A stretch of 64,000 bases of DNA from Streptomyces seoulensis. GTDB lineage: Bacteria; Actinomycetota; Actinomycetes; Streptomycetales; Streptomycetaceae. The notes under the pieces are model-generated. The model searched no databases, was not told where the DNA came from, and saw only the letters and a program-made list of their open reading frames with translations. The position numbers and the translations under genes are program-made. Every line of letters starts with the position of its first letter. Position 1 is the stretch's first letter. The stretch is taken from NCBI GenBank assembly GCA_013364255.1, contig CP054936.1, positions 5,300,853 to 5,364,852 on the forward strand. Direction: 5' to 3'. This document shows positions 46,031 through 53,110 of the stretch, piece after piece.

Positions 46031-48109
46031 TTACCCCGCCCCCCGCCCCCGCCGCCCCAACAACTCCGCCAACCCCCGCCGAGTCGCAGCCAACACCACC
46101 CGGTCCTCCTTGCGGAGCACATACGTCTCGGGCGGATCCCACACCGGCCCGGACCCCACTCCACCCCCACCCGCCCCCACGTCCTCCGCCGCCTCCTGCG
46201 CAGCCGACCCCCGCCGCCCCCACACCCCCGTATCCAACGCCAGCACCCGCCAGTACCCCGCCCGAAACGCCTCCGCCACCGTCCGCCCCTCCAGCTGCGG
46301 ATGCCCCTCCACCTCCACCGAGGCGAACAACAACACCCGCCGCTCCACCGGAATCGCCCCCAGGATCTGCCGCCCGAACATCGCCCCGGCGAACGCCGGC
46401 GCGGCCAGATGCGACACGCTCCGACTCCGCGTCAACGCCCGAGGATGCGCCGCCCGCAGCGTCCGGTACACCGCCGTCGCGAAGTCGTCGTCGTACAGCC
46501 GCAGCACCACCCGCAGATCCGGCCGCACGGACCGCGCGTACAGCACCGCCTCCAGATTCGTCGTGTCCGAACTGGTCACCGCCAGCAACGCGTCCGCACG
46601 ATGGATCTTCGCCGCCTCCAGCACCCCCTCCTGCGTCACATCCCCCAGCACCACCGGCACCCGCAACCGCCGCGCCGTGGCCAGCCCCCGCGCCTCCGGC
46701 CCCGACTCCACGCACACCACCGGAATCCCCAGCTCCCGCAACCGCGTCAACACCCGGGTCCCGATCTTCCCCAGCCCCAGCAGCACCACATGCCCACCGA
46801 GCCCCCGCGGCGGCCTGCGCAGCGCGGACGCCGACCGGAACGTCCCCAGCGCCTCCAGCACCGCCGCCAGCAGCACCGGCAGCAACAGCAACCCCACCAG
46901 CCCGGACAGCAGTTGCAGAATCTGCCGCCCCAACGACTCGCCCAGCGCGGGATCGTCGATCGCGAACAGATCCAGCAGCGTCAGATAGAGAGCTCCCACC
47001 GGCCGCACCCCGGTCACCACCCACAACGCCACCGCCAGCGCGAACACACACCCCACGAGCCCCGCCAGCGACCACCGCAACCGCCGTGAGAACAAGGAGT
47101 TGAGCGAGGACACGACCCCCGCCCCGCGCCCGGACGCCAGCGGCGGCCCGCCGTAGGCCACCTGCTCCAGCACCACCGTCCCGCGCCCGGTGGCCGCCCG
47201 TACCGCCGCCTCGTCCGGCAGCAGCTGCGGCCGCTGATCACCGCTGTCCTCGGAGCCGTCCGCCCCGGCCGGATCGCTGCTCGTCGCCGACAGCAGGGCC
47301 AGCGTGCACAGCCCGGGATCGGCGACCTGTCCCGGTGCGGGCGGCGGCCGTTCCACCGCGCGCAGCAGCAGCCCGTCGGTCTGCACCACCTTGCTGGTGC
47401 CGGCGACCGCGCTCGCGGCCAGCGCGGGCGCGGCGGTGTCGGCGTCGGACAGCACGGTCGTGGACGCGTCGCCGCCCGACGGCACGTCCCCGTCCCCGGT
47501 GGCCAACGTGGCCGCCTGATCGAGGAGTTCCTCGATGTGCAGCCCCAGCCGCCGGTTGTAGAGGCGCAGGACGAGCCGCAGCCGCGGGTTGAGCCGGCGG
47601 GCGGTGAGCGCGGCACGGATGTTGGTCTCGTCGTCCTCGTACACGAGCGCGAGCGCCGTCGCCCGCTCCACCCCCGCCTCGGCGAGCACGGCCTCGGTCA
47701 GCTCCCCGGCCTCCAGCACCTGCCCGTCCCCACCACCGCCACCGCTGCTGCCGCCACCCCCGCCATTGCCATTGCCATTGCCATTGCTGTTGCCATTGCC
47801 GTTGCCGCCGCCGTTGCCCCCGGCCCGGTTCACGGCCGCGCTGACCATCCGGTCCAGCAGCGCCGACGCCGTCCGGACCCGGCCGACCACCGGCGGCCGG
47901 GCCGTGTGCTCGGCGGGCGGCACGACCAGCGTGACCTGCTCGCCGTACACACCGCGCAGCTCGGCGGCCAGCCGGTGCGCGAGCCCGTCGTCCCCGCACA
48001 CCACCATGTGCGCCCCCGGTCCGCCCGGCGCACCACCTTGATTCGGAACGCTCCCCACGACGGAGAAGACTGCCCCACCCCGACGCCTGGTTCCAGAACC
48101 AGTCACCAC
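46031..48109 (-). CDS. NAD-binding (RCK/TrkA-N, CASTOR/POLLUX-like) membrane protein
   Basis: About 692 residues with two nucleotide-binding RCK-type domains. The first is near the N-terminus (MVVCGDDGLAHRLAAELRGVYGEQVTLVV). The second follows a membrane region (two or three helices, about 330-430) and opens VVLLGLGKIGTRVLTRLRELGIPVVCVE. It probably gates or regulates an ion channel. The N-terminal domain carries a Gly/Asn low-complexity insert encoded by hexamer repeats. The start is uncertain: GTG at 48109, or ATG at 48007 just before the first domain. Confidence 0.82.
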   Translation of the reverse strand: MVTGSGTRRRGGAVFSVVGSVPNQGGAPGGPGAHMVVCGDDGLAHRLAAELRGVYGEQVTLVVPPAEHTARPPVVGRVRTASALLDRMVSAAVNRAGGNGGGNGNGNSNGNGNGNGGGGGSSGGGGGDGQVLEAGELTEAVLAEAGVERATALALVYEDDETNIRAALTARRLNPRLRLVLRLYNRRLGLHIEELLDQAATLATGDGDVPSGGDASTTVLSDADTAAPALAASAVAGTSKVVQTDGLLLRAVERPPPAPGQVADPGLCTLALLSATSSDPAGADGSEDSGDQRPQLLPDEAAVRAATGRGTVVLEQVAYGGPPLASGRGAGVVSSLNSLFSRRLRWSLAGLVGCVFALAVALWVVTGVRPVGALYLTLLDLFAIDDPALGESLGRQILQLLSGLVGLLLLPVLLAAVLEALGTFRSASALRRPPRGLGGHVVLLGLGKIGTRVLTRLRELGIPVVCVESGPEARGLATARRLRVPVVLGDVTQEGVLEAAKIHRADALLAVTSSDTTNLEAVLYARSVRPDLRVVLRLYDDDFATAVYRTLRAAHPRALTRSRSVSHLAAPAFAGAMFGRQILGAIPVERRVLLFASVEVEGHPQLEGRTVAEAFRAGYWRVLALDTGVWGRRGSAAQEAAEDVGAGGGGVGSGPVWDPPETYVLRKEDRVVLAATRRGLAELLGRRGRGAG
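47762..47815. repeat. Hexamer repeat encoding Asn-Gly/Gly-Gly run
   Basis: Nine consecutive hexamers of the type GCCATT or close variants (GCTGTT, GCCGTT, GCCGCC), coding on the minus strand for an Asn-Gly-rich loop in the RCK protein. Slippage here would change loop length without a frameshift. Confidence 0.85.
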
Positions 48110-48192
48110 TGAACGACCACCCGCACCCCGCCGTATCCGAGAGAACCAACTCCGCGCACCCGCGCACGCAGCCCACCGGAGGTAACACCCCC

Positions 48193-49257
48193 GTGGCCCC
48201 CAGCCGCCCAGCCGTGCCGCAGGCAGCCGAACCGCTCCCCGCCGAGCCACCCGTAGCCGACCCCCACCCAACCGCCCCGCGCCCCGCCCCACCGCACCGG
48301 ACCGACGGCTGGCACCTCACCTCCCCCGTCGTCCTGACCCTCCTGCTGCTCGTCATGGTGGTGGTGCAGGGCCCGCTGCGCGGGGCGCTGTCCGCGCCGG
48401 TGACGCAGAGCTGGACGACGGTGTTCGTGGCCGTGGTGGTGCAGGCGCTGCCGTTCCTGGTGCTCGGCGTGCTGCTGTCGGCGGCGCTCGCGGTGTTCGT
48501 CCCGCCGTCGTTCTTCGCCCGTGCGCTGCCGGCCCGCCCGGCCCTCGCCGTCCCGGTCGCCGGCCTGGCGGGCGCGGTGCTCCCCGGCTGCGAGTGCGCC
48601 TCCGTGCCGGTGGCCGGCGCCCTGGTGAGACGCGGCGTCACCCCGGCCGCGGCGCTCGCCTTCCTGCTGTCCGCGCCCGCGATCAACCCGATCGTGCTGA
48701 CGGCCACGGCCGTCGCCTTCCCGCACGACCCGCGGCTGGTCCTCGCCCGCTTCGCCGCGAGCCTGCTGGTGGCGTGCGCGATGGGCTGGCTGTGGCAGCG
48801 CGTGGGCCGCCCCGACTGGCTGCGCCCACCCGCCCACGCCTCCCACGAGGGCCGGAGCAGGGGCGCGGCGTTCTGGGGTTCGGTACGGCACGACGTCATG
48901 CACGCCGGCGGCTTCCTGGTGGTGGGCGCGACGGCCGCCGCGACACTGAAGGCGCTCACCCCCGCGAGCTGGCTGCGCGCGGCGGCCGGTGACCCGGTGG
49001 TCGCGGTGCTGGCGCTCGCCGCGCTGGCGGTGCTGCTGTCGATCTGCTCGGAGGCGGACGCGTTCGTCGCGGCGTCGCTGACGCAGTTCTCGCTCACGGC
49101 CCGGCTGGTGTTCCTGGTCGTCGGACCGATGATCGACCTGAAGCTGTTCGCCCTTCAGGCGGGTGCCTTCGGCCGCGGCTTCGCCCTGCGCTTCGCGCCC
49201 GCCACACTCGCCCTGGCCGTACTGGGATCGGTGCTGACCGGGGCGGTGCTGCTGTGA
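48193..49257 (+). CDS. Permease of the UPF0718/DUF318 family
   Basis: A 354-residue protein with about eight membrane helices and the conserved GCECASVPVAGALVRRGVTPAAALAFLLSAPAINP motif in the first half; a second half repeats the layout with CSEADAFVAASL. Such proteins are thought to move ions or small solutes; the substrate is unknown. The GTG at 48193 follows GGAGGTAAC. It overlaps the TIGR03943 gene by four bases, a pairing conserved in many bacteria. Confidence 0.92.
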   Translation: MAPSRPAVPQAAEPLPAEPPVADPHPTAPRPAPPHRTDGWHLTSPVVLTLLLLVMVVVQGPLRGALSAPVTQSWTTVFVAVVVQALPFLVLGVLLSAALAVFVPPSFFARALPARPALAVPVAGLAGAVLPGCECASVPVAGALVRRGVTPAAALAFLLSAPAINPIVLTATAVAFPHDPRLVLARFAASLLVACAMGWLWQRVGRPDWLRPPAHASHEGRSRGAAFWGSVRHDVMHAGGFLVVGATAAATLKALTPASWLRAAAGDPVVAVLALAALAVLLSICSEADAFVAASLTQFSLTARLVFLVVGPMIDLKLFALQAGAFGRGFALRFAPATLALAVLGSVLTGAVLL

Positions 49258-50024
49258 ACCGCCAGGCGCAGGCGGCCGTACTGTTCCTGCTCGGCGCGGC
49301 CCTGCTGCACGCGGGTGCCACCAACCTCTACCTGCGCTACGTCAAGGCGGGCCTCCGCCCGCTGCTGCTGGTGTCGGGAGCGGTGCTGATCGTGACAGCC
49401 CTGATGACCCTATGGTTCGAACGCAAGCACGACAAACAAGGACCCACCCCCGAGGAAACGAACGAGCACCACCCCCCGGACCCCGGCCACTCAGCACCAG
49501 GCCACGACCACGCCTCCCCCCGAATCTCGGTCTCCTGGCTCCTGCTCCTGCCCCTCTTCGCCCTGATCCTCGTGGCCCCGCCCGCCCTCGGCTCGTACAG
49601 CGCCGTCCGCTCCGGCACCGCGCTCCAGCCGCCGTACGGCTACGCGGCCCTCCCGTCCGGCGACCCGCTCCCCCTGAGCGTGGTCGACTACGCGAGCCGC
49701 GCGATCTACGACCACGGCCGCTCCCTGGCCGGGCGGCGCGTCCAGGTCACGGGCTTCGTCGCCCTGGCCGGCGACGGAACGCCGTACCTCGTCCGCATGG
49801 CGCTCAACTGCTGCGCCGCCGACGCCCGGCCCGTCAAGATCGCCCTGACCGGCCGCGTCCCCCCGGTGCTGAGGCCGGACACCTGGCTGCGGGTCACCGG
49901 CGCCTACACGCCCCGCCGCACCACGGACCCGGTGAACGGCGGCCCCGTCCCGTACCTGGCGGTGACGGCCGCGAGCCCGGTCCCGACACCGGCCGACCCG
50001 TACGACGAGAGCTGGAACCAGTGA
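49254..50024 (+). CDS. TIGR03943-family membrane protein
   Basis: This 256-residue protein has about three membrane helices (about 8-25, 36-52, 93-113) with a His-rich loop between (NEHHPPDPGHSAPGHDH), and an extracytoplasmic domain with VQVTGFVALAGDG and NCCAADARPV. It is the usual partner of the UPF0718 permease, as in Bacillus YcgQ/YcgR. The His-rich loop and paired cysteines suggest metal contact, which is inference. Confidence 0.9.
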   Translation: MNRQAQAAVLFLLGAALLHAGATNLYLRYVKAGLRPLLLVSGAVLIVTALMTLWFERKHDKQGPTPEETNEHHPPDPGHSAPGHDHASPRISVSWLLLLPLFALILVAPPALGSYSAVRSGTALQPPYGYAALPSGDPLPLSVVDYASRAIYDHGRSLAGRRVQVTGFVALAGDGTPYLVRMALNCCAADARPVKIALTGRVPPVLRPDTWLRVTGAYTPRRTTDPVNGGPVPYLAVTAASPVPTPADPYDESWNQ

Positions 50025-50056
50025 CCCGCCGAGGCGAGCGCCCCGGAAAACACAAA

Positions 50057-50099
50057 GATCCGGGCCGGCCCTCCTGAAGAGGAGGTACCGACCCGGATC
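50057..50099. terminator. Bidirectional terminator
   Basis: GATCCGGG and CCCGGATC form the stem base; inner CGG/CCG and CCTCCT/AGGAGG pairs with small internal mismatches close on a GAAG loop. It lies between the convergent TIGR03943 and cold-shock genes. Confidence 0.8.
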
Positions 50100-50138
50100 G
50101 AGTGAACGCCGTTCGTCACGGCGTCCGGAGTATCTGCA

Positions 50139-50342
50139 TCACGCGGGGGTGATGTTCTCCGCCTGCGGGCCCTTCTGGCCCTGCGTGACGTCGAAGTTCA
50201 CCCGCTGGCCTTCCTGGAGCTCACGGAAGCCCTGGGCGGCGATGTTGGAGTAGTGGGCGAAGACGTCGGGGCCGCCGCCGTCCTGCTGGATGAAGCCGAA
50301 GCCCTTTTCCGAGTTGAACCACTTCACGGTACCGGTGGCCAT
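50139..50342 (-). CDS. Cold-shock protein (CspA family)
   Basis: A 67-residue single CSD protein with both RNA-binding motifs: KGFGFIQ (RNP1) and VFAHYS (RNP2). It binds single-stranded RNA/DNA. The ATG follows GAGGAGAAAAAC. About 150 bases of leader up to the AT-rich stretch near 50470-50500 could carry the cold-responsive RNA structure seen in csp genes. Confidence 0.98.
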   Translation of the reverse strand: MATGTVKWFNSEKGFGFIQQDGGGPDVFAHYSNIAAQGFRELQEGQRVNFDVTQGQKGPQAENITPA

Positions 50343-50634
50343 GTTTTTCTCCTCTGCGGGTCACTCGATGCCTCACTCCGTGTGAAGCACCCGTTGCTGA
50401 AACGACCCATCCGGAACAGGCCGGAAAACAGAAAGGTGCGCCGGTTACGTACACCAGGCGCACACTCAGCTTTGTGGGTACCAAACTGCAACTACTTCAA
50501 CGCTAGCACGGATCCGCGCGAAGCGCTGTTTCGGTCGAAACCCGCTGAAAAACACCAGGTCCGAGCGTCGGCGACCGCGCCCCCGTACGCCGCCGGGACG
50601 ATCCCGACGACCGGAGCCGCGGCCGCTCGCCGCC

Positions 50635-51021
50635 TCACTGGTCCGAGTAGCCGATGTCCCCGATGGTCCAGGCGCTGATGTCGCTCAGCGCCACGCGGTA
50701 CATGCCGCCGGTGTCGGGGATGCCGAAGCTGCCCTGGAGGATCCGGGCCACATGGAAGTGCAGATGCGTGGGCCGACCCGCCGGCGGCGACGCTTCCTCG
50801 CCACCGGCGCCGGGGTCAACCCCGGTGAAGGCGGTCGAGAACCGCCTCAGATCGTCGGAGTCCCGTAGGACCTCCGCCACGCGTTGCTTCCACATGGCCT
50901 CGGGGGCCAGCCGCCCGGTGATCACGGCACCGGGAACCACCACGGTCAGAGACATCCGACTGCTGTGCTGGGACTCCACCATCGCGGCGATGTCGACGAG
51001 CAGTTCGTCAGGGTGTGACAT
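50635..51021 (-). CDS. Hypothetical protein at the end of the fxs-like locus
   Basis: A 128-residue soluble protein I do not recognise with confidence. It has MSHPDELLVDIAAMVESQHSSRMSLTVVVPGAVITGRLAPEAMWKQRV, then THLHFHVARILQG and a C-terminal MYRVALSDISAWTIGDIGYSDQ. The layout faintly recalls gas-vesicle accessory GvpU-like proteins, but I would not assign that. The ATG at 51021 is chosen; a GTG at 51051 is possible. It is on the same strand and 96 bases after the GNAT gene, so it may belong to the operon. Confidence 0.7.
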   Translation of the reverse strand: MSHPDELLVDIAAMVESQHSSRMSLTVVVPGAVITGRLAPEAMWKQRVAEVLRDSDDLRRFSTAFTGVDPGAGGEEASPPAGRPTHLHFHVARILQGSFGIPDTGGMYRVALSDISAWTIGDIGYSDQ

Positions 51022-51117
51022 GCCTGATGAGCGTAGTCGCGCCCGCCGCACAGCGCAGGAAGGTACGACGGGAAACCGTCAACACCTCGCCCCGGCCTCC
51101 ACCGGCCGCCTCCCCCC

Positions 51118-51597
51118 TCAGGCGCTGCCGGAGTCGAGCCGGTAGACGATCTTCCCGTCGAACTCGGCGAACCCGAGCGACTTGTAGAAGGCCCGTGCCC
51201 CCGGGTTGTCGCGGTCGGTCATCCATTCCACGCGGCTGCACCCGGGGCGCGCCGCGGCGACGGCCCGGAGTTCGTCCATGAGGCGGGCGCCGGTGCCCTG
51301 CCGTCGGAGCGTGCCACGGACGTACAACTCCTTGAGGAACAGGGAGTGCGAGGAGCCGGCCGCAGGCCAGAGGAAGGAGTAGGCGGCGAGTCCGACGATG
51401 TCCCCGGTCTCGTCCTCGACGAGCAGCGCGGAGGCCATCGGCGGCGAGCCGAACAGCGCCTCGTCGACCTGGGCGCGGCGTTCCTCCAGTGGCTGGATAC
51501 CGGTGTCGCTCGCGCCATAGAACCGCTCGATCTCCTCGATCAGCTCGGCCACGGCCGGGACGTCCCGCTTCTCCGCGGGGCGGATCGTCACGCTCAT
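51118..51597 (-). CDS. GNAT-family N-acetyltransferase
   Basis: A 159-residue acetyltransferase with the acetyl-CoA motif A region (LYVRGTLRRQGTGARLMDEL) and a C-terminal WMTDRDNPGARAFYKSLGF. It starts with ATG overlapping the radical SAM stop (ATGA), so it is co-translated with that enzyme. Its place suggests acetylation of the modified peptide or self-protection, but ordinary small-molecule acetylation cannot be excluded. Confidence 0.9.
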   Translation of the reverse strand: MSVTIRPAEKRDVPAVAELIEEIERFYGASDTGIQPLEERRAQVDEALFGSPPMASALLVEDETGDIVGLAAYSFLWPAAGSSHSLFLKELYVRGTLRRQGTGARLMDELRAVAAARPGCSRVEWMTDRDNPGARAFYKSLGFAEFDGKIVYRLDSGSA

Positions 51598-52787
51598 CGG
51601 CGCCTCCTGTCGTTTCCTCGGTCGCTTCGTTCCCAGCCGTGCTGCCGCAAGGAATTCTGGACGCGTCGGATGAGGTACTCCAAGTCCCCACAGTAGACAG
51701 ACGGGTTCTGGTAGCCGTGGGCTTCGCCGAAGCGATGAGGGAGGTAACCGCCGCCGCACACGTCCACGAGCGGGCAGGCGCGGCACTGCTCCGCGAGTGC
51801 TTCCTTGCCGCGCTGCCGGTACAGCAGCTTCGGATGCGACAGGGCCTCGTCGAAGGAGTGGCGGAGGACGTCGAGCCCGAGCCGGGAGGCGCCCTCCTCG
51901 ACCGACCTCAGGGTGTCCACGGCTTCGATGGAGCCGTCGGACTCGATCACGACGCTCGTCGGCGGGGCCAGGCCGAGCGTCTCCACCGAGCCGCGTACGC
52001 CGGAGCTGAGGGCCACGATGTCCTCCAGCATGCGGACGCTGTGCCGGTACCCGGGACGGGCGAGCCAGGCGTCGTACACCCTGCTCATCCACAGCCCGTA
52101 CTCGGGCACGCTCGGATCGATGCGGTGGGGCGGGTCGTCGTGGGTCGCGTGCGGCAGGCCGAAGTCGATCACGGGTGGTGCGAAGGCCGCCAGGTAGTCG
52201 TGGACCTCCACGGGGTCGTTGGCCAGGTCCACGACGGCGAGCAGCCCCGCGAACAAGTGCGGCCGCGACCGCAGGAGTTCGATGCCGCGCACGGCGGAGG
52301 CGGCGCTCGACCGGCCGGCGTGGGTCAGCCGGTGCCGGTCGTTCGCACGCGGCGGTCCGTCGAGGCTGACACCGACCGCGACCTCGTACCGTTCGAAGAG
52401 ATCCAGCCATGCGTCGGACAGAAGTGTTCCGTTGGTCTGAAGTTCGAACAGGACCCGGGTCTCCGTCGGCGCGTGGTCCTGGACGGTCTCCAGCAGACCG
52501 GCCATGTGCCCGACACCGGCGAGGAGCGGCTCCCCGCCGTGCAGGACGACGTGAAGGGTCCGAAGGCGGTGCGCGGTGGCGTGTTCACCGATCCGCCGGG
52601 CAGCGGCCCGGGCCACGGCGAGGCCCATGCGGGCCGGCAGGCGCCGAGCGGCCTGGTCCTTGGAGTTGAAGACGAAGCAGTAGTCGCAGTCGATGTTGCA
52701 GCGGTTGGCGACCTTGAGGATGAACGTCCGGAAAGGGGCGGGGCTTTCGGATTCCGTCATCGAGCGGAGGTGTTCTACAGAGGCCAT
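51594..52787 (-). CDS. Radical SAM/SPASM peptide maturase, FxsB type
   Basis: The 397-residue enzyme has the radical SAM cluster motif CNIDCDYC (Cys30, 34, 37), VVLHGGEPLLAG, the SDG-like GVSLDGPPRANDRHR, and a SPASM region with ECRACPLVDVCGGG and a late NPSVYC. The pattern matches FxsB enzymes, which form cyclophane crosslinks between an aromatic ring and a nearby residue in a precursor peptide. It starts inside the last codons of the candidate precursor gene (13-base overlap). Start at 52787 or at the ATG at 52760. I see no extra N- or C-terminal domain. Confidence 0.92.
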   Translation of the reverse strand: MASVEHLRSMTESESPAPFRTFILKVANRCNIDCDYCFVFNSKDQAARRLPARMGLAVARAAARRIGEHATAHRLRTLHVVLHGGEPLLAGVGHMAGLLETVQDHAPTETRVLFELQTNGTLLSDAWLDLFERYEVAVGVSLDGPPRANDRHRLTHAGRSSAASAVRGIELLRSRPHLFAGLLAVVDLANDPVEVHDYLAAFAPPVIDFGLPHATHDDPPHRIDPSVPEYGLWMSRVYDAWLARPGYRHSVRMLEDIVALSSGVRGSVETLGLAPPTSVVIESDGSIEAVDTLRSVEEGASRLGLDVLRHSFDEALSHPKLLYRQRGKEALAEQCRACPLVDVCGGGYLPHRFGEAHGYQNPSVYCGDLEYLIRRVQNSLRQHGWERSDRGNDRRRR

Positions 52788-52984
52788 GGCCGGATGAGCG
52801 AGGCCGCGTGGGCTCCGTCACCGGCCCGGCCCGTCGCGCCCTCCTCGGCCTCCAGCCGCTGCCGGACCCGGGCGGCCACACGGTCCAGGACGGCGGTGCC
52901 GGGCGCCGCCGGCTCCGCGGGCGCCGGGTCGACGGGCGCGATGGTGATGCTGGGTGGCTCGGTGGCGGACGCGGGTGACGGCAT
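52775..52984 (-). CDS. Candidate RiPP precursor peptide (FxsA-like position)
   Basis: A 69-residue peptide with an excellent ribosome-binding site (ACGAGGAG, seven bases before the ATG). It has a Pro/Ala-rich N-terminus, a helical middle (AVLDRVAARVRQRLEAEEG), and a short C-terminus GAHAASLIRPWPL directly before TAG. It sits exactly where FxsA precursors lie, ahead of and overlapping the fxsB-like gene. The canonical FxSxx ending is absent; Trp-Pro-Leu is the last tripeptide, and Trp is the only aromatic residue in the peptide. The C-terminal dozen residues are the likely core. Confidence 0.72.
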   Translation of the reverse strand: MPSPASATEPPSITIAPVDPAPAEPAAPGTAVLDRVAARVRQRLEAEEGATGRAGDGAHAASLIRPWPL

Positions 52985-53110
52985 TCAACGCTCCTCGTGA
53001 AGTACGTGCCGGAGGCGGCACGGTGCGACGGGGCTGAAGCGACAGAACGGCCGAAACGTAGCATCTCCCACCCCGCACCCGGCACGGCGATTTCGGCCAC
53101 GCCGTCGGCG

